A DNA stretch of 27,220 bases, taken from positions 1 through 27,220 of the forward strand of contig DATKWS010000219.1 in the NCBI GenBank assembly GCA_035529435.1, given 5' to 3'. Origin of the DNA: DATKWS01 sp035529435. Its GTDB lineage: Bacteria > Krumholzibacteriota > Krumholzibacteriia > Krumholzibacteriales > Krumholzibacteriaceae. A program made the position numbers and the translations under genes. Each line of letters starts with the position of its first letter. The first letter of the stretch is position 1. The notes under the pieces were generated by a model. The model had not been told where the DNA came from, searched no databases, and saw only the letters and a program-made list of their open reading frames with translations. Shown here piece by piece: positions 24,401-27,220 of the stretch.

Positions 24401-24557
24401 CCGCACACTCGTCGACGAGGTGCGCGAAGCCGGCACCTACCGTGAGACCTGGGACGGCAGGAACAACCGCGGCACGCGCGTCGCGAGCGGAATCTACTTC
24501 TACCGGATGAAGACCCCCGGATTTGTTTGGTCGCGGAAGATGGCGCTCTTGCGTTAA
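21498..24557 (+). CDS. Large secreted protein with T9SS sorting domain, paralog B, 1,019 aa
   Basis: ATG 21498 follows AGAGAGGTG; the open frame upstream to 21423 has no signal-like sequence. The signal peptide is MRRCVKVVLLFCLVLALAHS. It matches paralog A along its entire length: FEPRSWQGWTRADNT, FWHVEDYAEPGL, YGNNWDQRLVSEPIWF, ILYVDDYHG (about 651), the block SNGPGSRAK followed by TVIWDSGDLRQCTISEGTTY, GLWVCGDDVAADL, and the T9SS tail from about 929 (NSLAQNHPNPFNP, WDGRNNRG, ASGIYFYR, KMALLR). Differences are mostly substitutions plus a few loop insertions and deletions, for example a Gly-rich loop present only in A. Tandem duplication is clear. The function is unknown; a structural or binding surface protein is as likely as an enzyme, because no catalytic motif was recognised. 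Confidence 0.85.
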   Translation: MRRCVKVVLLFCLVLALAHSAAPKETRQSRPIFERSWSPGMFAQQDAGILPLADVDGRFTAAQVDTYVIVHYDFEPRSWQGWTRADNTAEIDTFWHVEDYAEPGLTGLPGPLEGAQSAWCGAPPGDDEYMCAWGSAPGYGNNWDQRLVSEPIWFTGLLTFSYRLSIDTEPGYDRVYVEYDGGGAWNEIARYEGLLDTLATHGIYVPKAVTKLRFRFVSDVAWSDEDGHFDSDGAAHLDNVMIGDEGGTIDYEDFESAADGDRAAGIWRAGVKEPFGLYSGLDMGFLDKDPCNKNIRTQAAFFYGSTYPSVDYPALYETPHSRTDEFGHPLNQDEMIVSPAVDMTKYSTTGDRYQDSDIPAGVLPHLGGAKLKFTVYRDMPLNPLSRFHSRFYFWRVRSVVAGCPGEWLNRYILYYGDEKAYIVTEEEIGDLVGSDPIQVGLGIVDLCDPWYGGCSYNPTPWFDNVRVERYVTTGPQWTYRDVDLFQDNFPGVEFDLQSYVRADAAIDLRPLDEQEIDPGDSVVVGCASNLTGGIRENVNGPEVYMHVRCGYIGVETKPDLYGPALEGTYGTYVGDDGVWTVIQGEPARTPEGDAVPDRYMFDLNDSLLTRGYRIDYYFKAFDLADEASTLPTRAETEDIFFEFTCLPTLNSDILYVDDYHGIGSPDGIPQQYWESVMGHCVPSDTPFDRYDVNGPSSCVSNGPGSRAKNFQMTTAYLTVIWDSGDLRQCTISEGTTYSDKSNDAQLLVDWMEFSYHRVGLWVCGDDVAADLDAAPGVVALTLLSTYCGVRFEGDSYYDLGGIVSPLVEADSSADNPLWHTTRGDSFYVHGGCPVFNRFDYLEKAGPDYGYYALRYPDVGGQPYYAGIYNEGTNDGGYDIRTMWFGFSFMYLREATREFPLMRDMVALDVLEWMNHALGDPFDVGDIPAVNSLAQNHPNPFNPTTTISFGLRERGAVSLKIYDAAGRLVRTLVDEVREAGTYRETWDGRNNRGTRVASGIYFYRMKTPGFVWSRKMALLR

Positions 24558-24692
24558 GTATCTTCTGAGAGTCGAGTAGTATCATCAACGGTACCGACGC
24601 CGCCCGTTCCCGGCGGGGCACTGCAAACAGGGCGACCCGGCGGCGAATCACGTCTCAGCAACCGGATTTCATCGCAGTATTGGAGCCATTTG

Positions 24693-26942
24693 ATGAGATA
24701 CGTCGATCGTAACCTGGTGATTGCGAGCCTCGCCGCGCTGGTCGTGAGGCTTATCTTCGCCTTCGCCGTGCATGCACCGACCGACACGGGTGAAATGGCG
24801 GCGTACAACGCTCTGGCCGTAAGCGGGGTTTTTCCCGCTTCCACGCCGCCGCTCTATCCGCTCTTTCTGCGCGCGATCTATCTGTTGTTCGGAAACCGCG
24901 AATTCACGGCAGTCTATGTGGTTCAGGGGTTCGTCAGCTGTCTCGGCGTCGTTGCGCTGTTCCACTGGGCGCTCCTGTTCTTCGACCGCTCCGTCGCAAC
25001 CGTTGCGGCGGCCATCACCGCGGTGTATCCAAACTTCATGCTGTACAACGCGGCCGTGCTTCCCGAATCTTTCGGCGTTACACTGATCGCCTCGATCATG
25101 GCTGTGTCGTTGTCCCCGGGGCGGACCGGACTGAAATCGGGGATCAGTGCGGCTCTCACGGGATGCGGGCTGTTGATGAGCCCCGCGTACCTATTCTTCA
25201 TCCCCGGCCTTATCGCGACTTCGCGGAGAAGGTGGATCTTCATCGCCGTTCTCGTTGTGACGCTGGCGCCGTGGATCATTCGAAATGCACTGGTTTATGA
25301 CATCCTGGTACCGGTTTACGACCGGCACACGTACGGTATTAGTTTCGATGTATACGAGAGGGCTCGCGACGCGTGGGACATACTCGCCAGGTACTATTAC
25401 AGCGCCTCGGTATTCCTGGGGAAGGGATGGCAAAGTTACACGATGGACGGCACCTTCAGTACGATTAGCAGGGCTTCCCACGTGAGAACGTTCTCATATG
25501 CCGTCCTTGCACTGCTTGGGATCGCCGGGGCGATCCGGTACCACCGGAGAGAGCACCGGAGCTTTCTCCTACCGTTTATAGGGTACGTAGCGCTGTTCAG
25601 CATTCTTGCACCGCTCGATGGCAGGCACCGAGCGGTGTTGGAGCCATTGCTGGTGCTCTATGCAGCCGTCCTTCTCGTGTACGAGTACCGGGCGATACGG
25701 GCTCGGTACGATCCGGTGCATACGGTAATCGAACGCCTTCGGGGTAGTTGGATACCGCTGGCCATCATATTCATTGTTGCACTGGCCATCCGCGTCTATT
25801 GTGCTTGTGCATGCGGCGTCGATCCCGATTTCAGCGACATGGCCGAATACAATGCGTTGGCGGTGCATGGAGGGTTCGATACATACCGGGTGCCACTCTA
25901 TCCTCTGTTTCTAAGAGCCGTGTACTCGTTGTTCGGTGATTACAATTACACGGCGGTGTTTGTGATTCAGGGTATCATCGGTGCATTCACGTCGCTTCTG
26001 TTGTATGCCGTGGCGGCGGGCATGTGGAACCGGAGGGCGGGCCTGATCGCCGCCTTGATCTTCGCCGTGTATCCCCATTTCATACTGTACAATCTCACCA
26101 CTCTCAGCGAAACGCTCGGCGTCTTCTGTGTCGCTGCGATCATGTTGGTAGCGTCGAAAGATATTCCAAACACCTGCAAGGCCGTGGCGCTGGCCGCCGT
26201 GACCGGTACGGGAGTACTGCTCAAACCAGCTTTGTTGTTCTTGGTGCCGGGGCTTTTCGCGACAGTTCGCCGTCGATGGTTGTTCGTGATCGTGCTTGCC
26301 GCCGTCATCTCACCGTGGACCGTTCGAAACGCAGTGATGTTTCGGCGCTTTGTTCCCGTCTCCGAAACGGGAGCGTTCAATTTTTACCTCAGCTACAATG
26401 AGAAAGCCGACGGCACCACCGGTAAGGCGCCCGACGTCCAGCGCCCCGTGCACGGACCCGGTGCAACCAGTCGGGAGTTGCCCCCCAGGCCCTCCGGGAG
26501 CCAGATGGAGTACCTGCAGCGGGCGCTACGATTCATCGCGTATAACAGGTTGAAAACCGCCCAGATAATCTACAACAAGGTTTCAGTGCTGTTCATGAGG
26601 GGATGGGAAAGCCATTTGATGGGGGGGTGGGAGATCGAGCGCGTACGGAACCTTTCGAATGTGATGGCGTATGCTTACGTGCCTCTCGCGTTTTTGGGAT
26701 TTTTTGGTCTGGCACGATACTACCGGAGGGAGCACCGGCCCGTCGTTGCGCCGGTCGCGGGGTATGTCCTGCTCGTCATCCTCCTCTCGATATTCAAATT
26801 CAGATTCCGGCTGCTTATGGAACCGATGCTGGTCGTTTATGCCTCCGCGTTCCTTTCCAGCGTGTTGACCCTCTCATTTATTCCATCCGGTCCCCAACGT
26901 GCGAGGAATTCTTGCAGACCAAATGAAAGTTGGAGAGGATAA
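24693..26942 (+). CDS. Duplicated GT-C type membrane glycosyltransferase, 749 aa
   Basis: ATG 24693 has GGAG seven bases upstream. The protein is two homologous halves, about 1-345 and 350-740. Each opens with a membrane helix, then an acidic luminal loop (DTGEMAAYNALAVSG at 31; DFSDMAEYNALAVHG at 379) and LYPLFLRAxYxLFG, the pattern of the first periplasmic loop in GT-C enzymes of the ArnT/PMT type, where the acidic residues take part in catalysis. Both then have AVYPxFxLYN, PW-RNA and RYxRREHR, and end in RxR-xxEPxLVxYA. Single-unit relatives usually carry one such core with 10-13 helices. GT-C enzymes transfer sugars from polyprenyl-phosphate donors at the outer face of the inner membrane. 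The specific acceptor cannot be told. It follows the T9SS genes by 135 bases. Confidence 0.8.
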   Translation: MRYVDRNLVIASLAALVVRLIFAFAVHAPTDTGEMAAYNALAVSGVFPASTPPLYPLFLRAIYLLFGNREFTAVYVVQGFVSCLGVVALFHWALLFFDRSVATVAAAITAVYPNFMLYNAAVLPESFGVTLIASIMAVSLSPGRTGLKSGISAALTGCGLLMSPAYLFFIPGLIATSRRRWIFIAVLVVTLAPWIIRNALVYDILVPVYDRHTYGISFDVYERARDAWDILARYYYSASVFLGKGWQSYTMDGTFSTISRASHVRTFSYAVLALLGIAGAIRYHRREHRSFLLPFIGYVALFSILAPLDGRHRAVLEPLLVLYAAVLLVYEYRAIRARYDPVHTVIERLRGSWIPLAIIFIVALAIRVYCACACGVDPDFSDMAEYNALAVHGGFDTYRVPLYPLFLRAVYSLFGDYNYTAVFVIQGIIGAFTSLLLYAVAAGMWNRRAGLIAALIFAVYPHFILYNLTTLSETLGVFCVAAIMLVASKDIPNTCKAVALAAVTGTGVLLKPALLFLVPGLFATVRRRWLFVIVLAAVISPWTVRNAVMFRRFVPVSETGAFNFYLSYNEKADGTTGKAPDVQRPVHGPGATSRELPPRPSGSQMEYLQRALRFIAYNRLKTAQIIYNKVSVLFMRGWESHLMGGWEIERVRNLSNVMAYAYVPLAFLGFFGLARYYRREHRPVVAPVAGYVLLVILLSIFKFRFRLLMEPMLVVYASAFLSSVLTLSFIPSGPQRARNSCRPNESWRG

Positions 26943-27049
26943 TCCGAAACTCCTCGGTTTCCAAACGGAAAGAGGAAACGGGGAGAAACAGATAGGCCAG
27001 GCCTACGGAGCACCGCGCCAGCACTCGACCCTACCAGGAGCAATATTCT

Positions 27050-27220
27050 TTATTCAGTGCTTCCAAACGGTAAAGCCACACCGGCCATAAACGAGAGGGC
27101 GCTGTTCCGCACCGCCGCATCGCCCGCATCGTCGATCGTCATTATCCCCAGCGTGTACCGCAGGTCGAGCACAAGTTCGATCGAAGCTATGTCGAAGTTG
27201 ACATTGAGGCCCAACACGAG
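27050..27220 (-). CDS. Outer-membrane beta-barrel protein, C-terminal fragment (partial)
   Basis: The complement from the right edge is open for 56 codons to TAA at 27050-27052. It reads as alternating amphipathic beta-strands (LGLNVNFDIASIELVLDLRY, then ALSFMAGVALPFG) joined by an acidic loop (TIDDAGDAAVRN). The pattern L-x-Y-T-L-G, followed by ...GVxLPFG at the end, is usual for small outer-membrane barrels of the Bacteroidetes-related phyla. The last residue is Glu rather than an aromatic. It converges with the glycosyltransferase gene; the 107 bases between hold no clear terminator. Confidence 0.6.
   Translation of the reverse strand, partial: LVLGLNVNFDIASIELVLDLRYTLGIMTIDDAGDAAVRNSALSFMAGVALPFGSTE

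Noticed and set aside
26943..27049. TAGGCC-A-GGCCTA palindrome and GTTTCC/GGAAAC pair between convergent genes
   Set aside because: The loop is one base in the first, and the stem is short and mismatched in the second; neither has a T-tract. No terminator is claimed.

Overview
The window looks like chromosomal DNA from a bacterium of the Fibrobacteres-Chlorobi-Bacteroidetes side of the tree, most likely one of the GC-rich uncultured phyla such as the Krumholzibacteriota, Eisenbacteria or Latescibacterota type. The evidence is three secreted proteins that end in the type IX secretion (T9SS) sorting domain with its PNPFNP...GxYFYR...KxxLxR signature, a gingipain-like C25 peptidase, and a GC-rich backbone carrying a GH57/GH57/DUF4912 cluster. 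The phylum is an inference. No rRNA, tRNA, CRISPR array or insertion sequence was seen.

Layout. (1) 1-739, minus strand: the 5' part of a type I restriction-modification methylase (hsdM) with an N-terminal XRE-type helix-turn-helix, plus its promoter and a dyad operator. (2) 874-2522, plus strand, AT-rich: two unrecognised genes (a membrane-anchored protein and a coiled-coil protein), followed by a 467-base gap. (3) 2990-8909, plus strand: a probable operon of a Cys-rich secreted protein with a twin CX3C motif, two paralogous secreted proteins with two NTR/TIMP-like domains each, and a metzincin + C25 double-protease reading frame with a dockerin-like module and a T9SS tail. The protease frame is cut by an in-frame TAA at 6837, and the first NTR-like paralog has ATA where its sister has ATG. 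(4) 9036-10185: an SGNH-like lipoprotein and a 56-residue Cys-rich mini-protein. (5) 17816-10195, minus strand: a compact operon of DUF4912 protein, GH57 branching-enzyme type, GH57/DUF3536 and ligA, converging on the mini-protein through a bidirectional terminator. (6) 18305-24557, plus strand: two tandem paralogous T9SS substrates of about 1,020 residues. (7) 24693-26942: a GT-C membrane glycosyltransferase that is an internal tandem duplication. (8) 27050-27220, minus strand: the C-terminus of an outer-membrane beta-barrel protein.

The most interesting unit is 2990-8909. Small secreted proteins that could be protease inhibitors are encoded immediately upstream of, and overlapping, a surface-directed metalloprotease/cysteine protease. 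This suggests a bacterial inhibitor-protease operon comparable in logic to animal TIMP/MMP pairs. That reading is inference from patterns seen by eye. The operon also carries two lesions (a lost start codon and a nonsense codon), so it may be decaying, switched off, or dependent on recoding.

The duplicated GT-C enzyme next to T9SS substrates could make a surface glycan, but nothing in the window shows the link. The GH57/DUF4912 genes point to alpha-glucan (glycogen-type) metabolism, with ligA riding along as the last gene.
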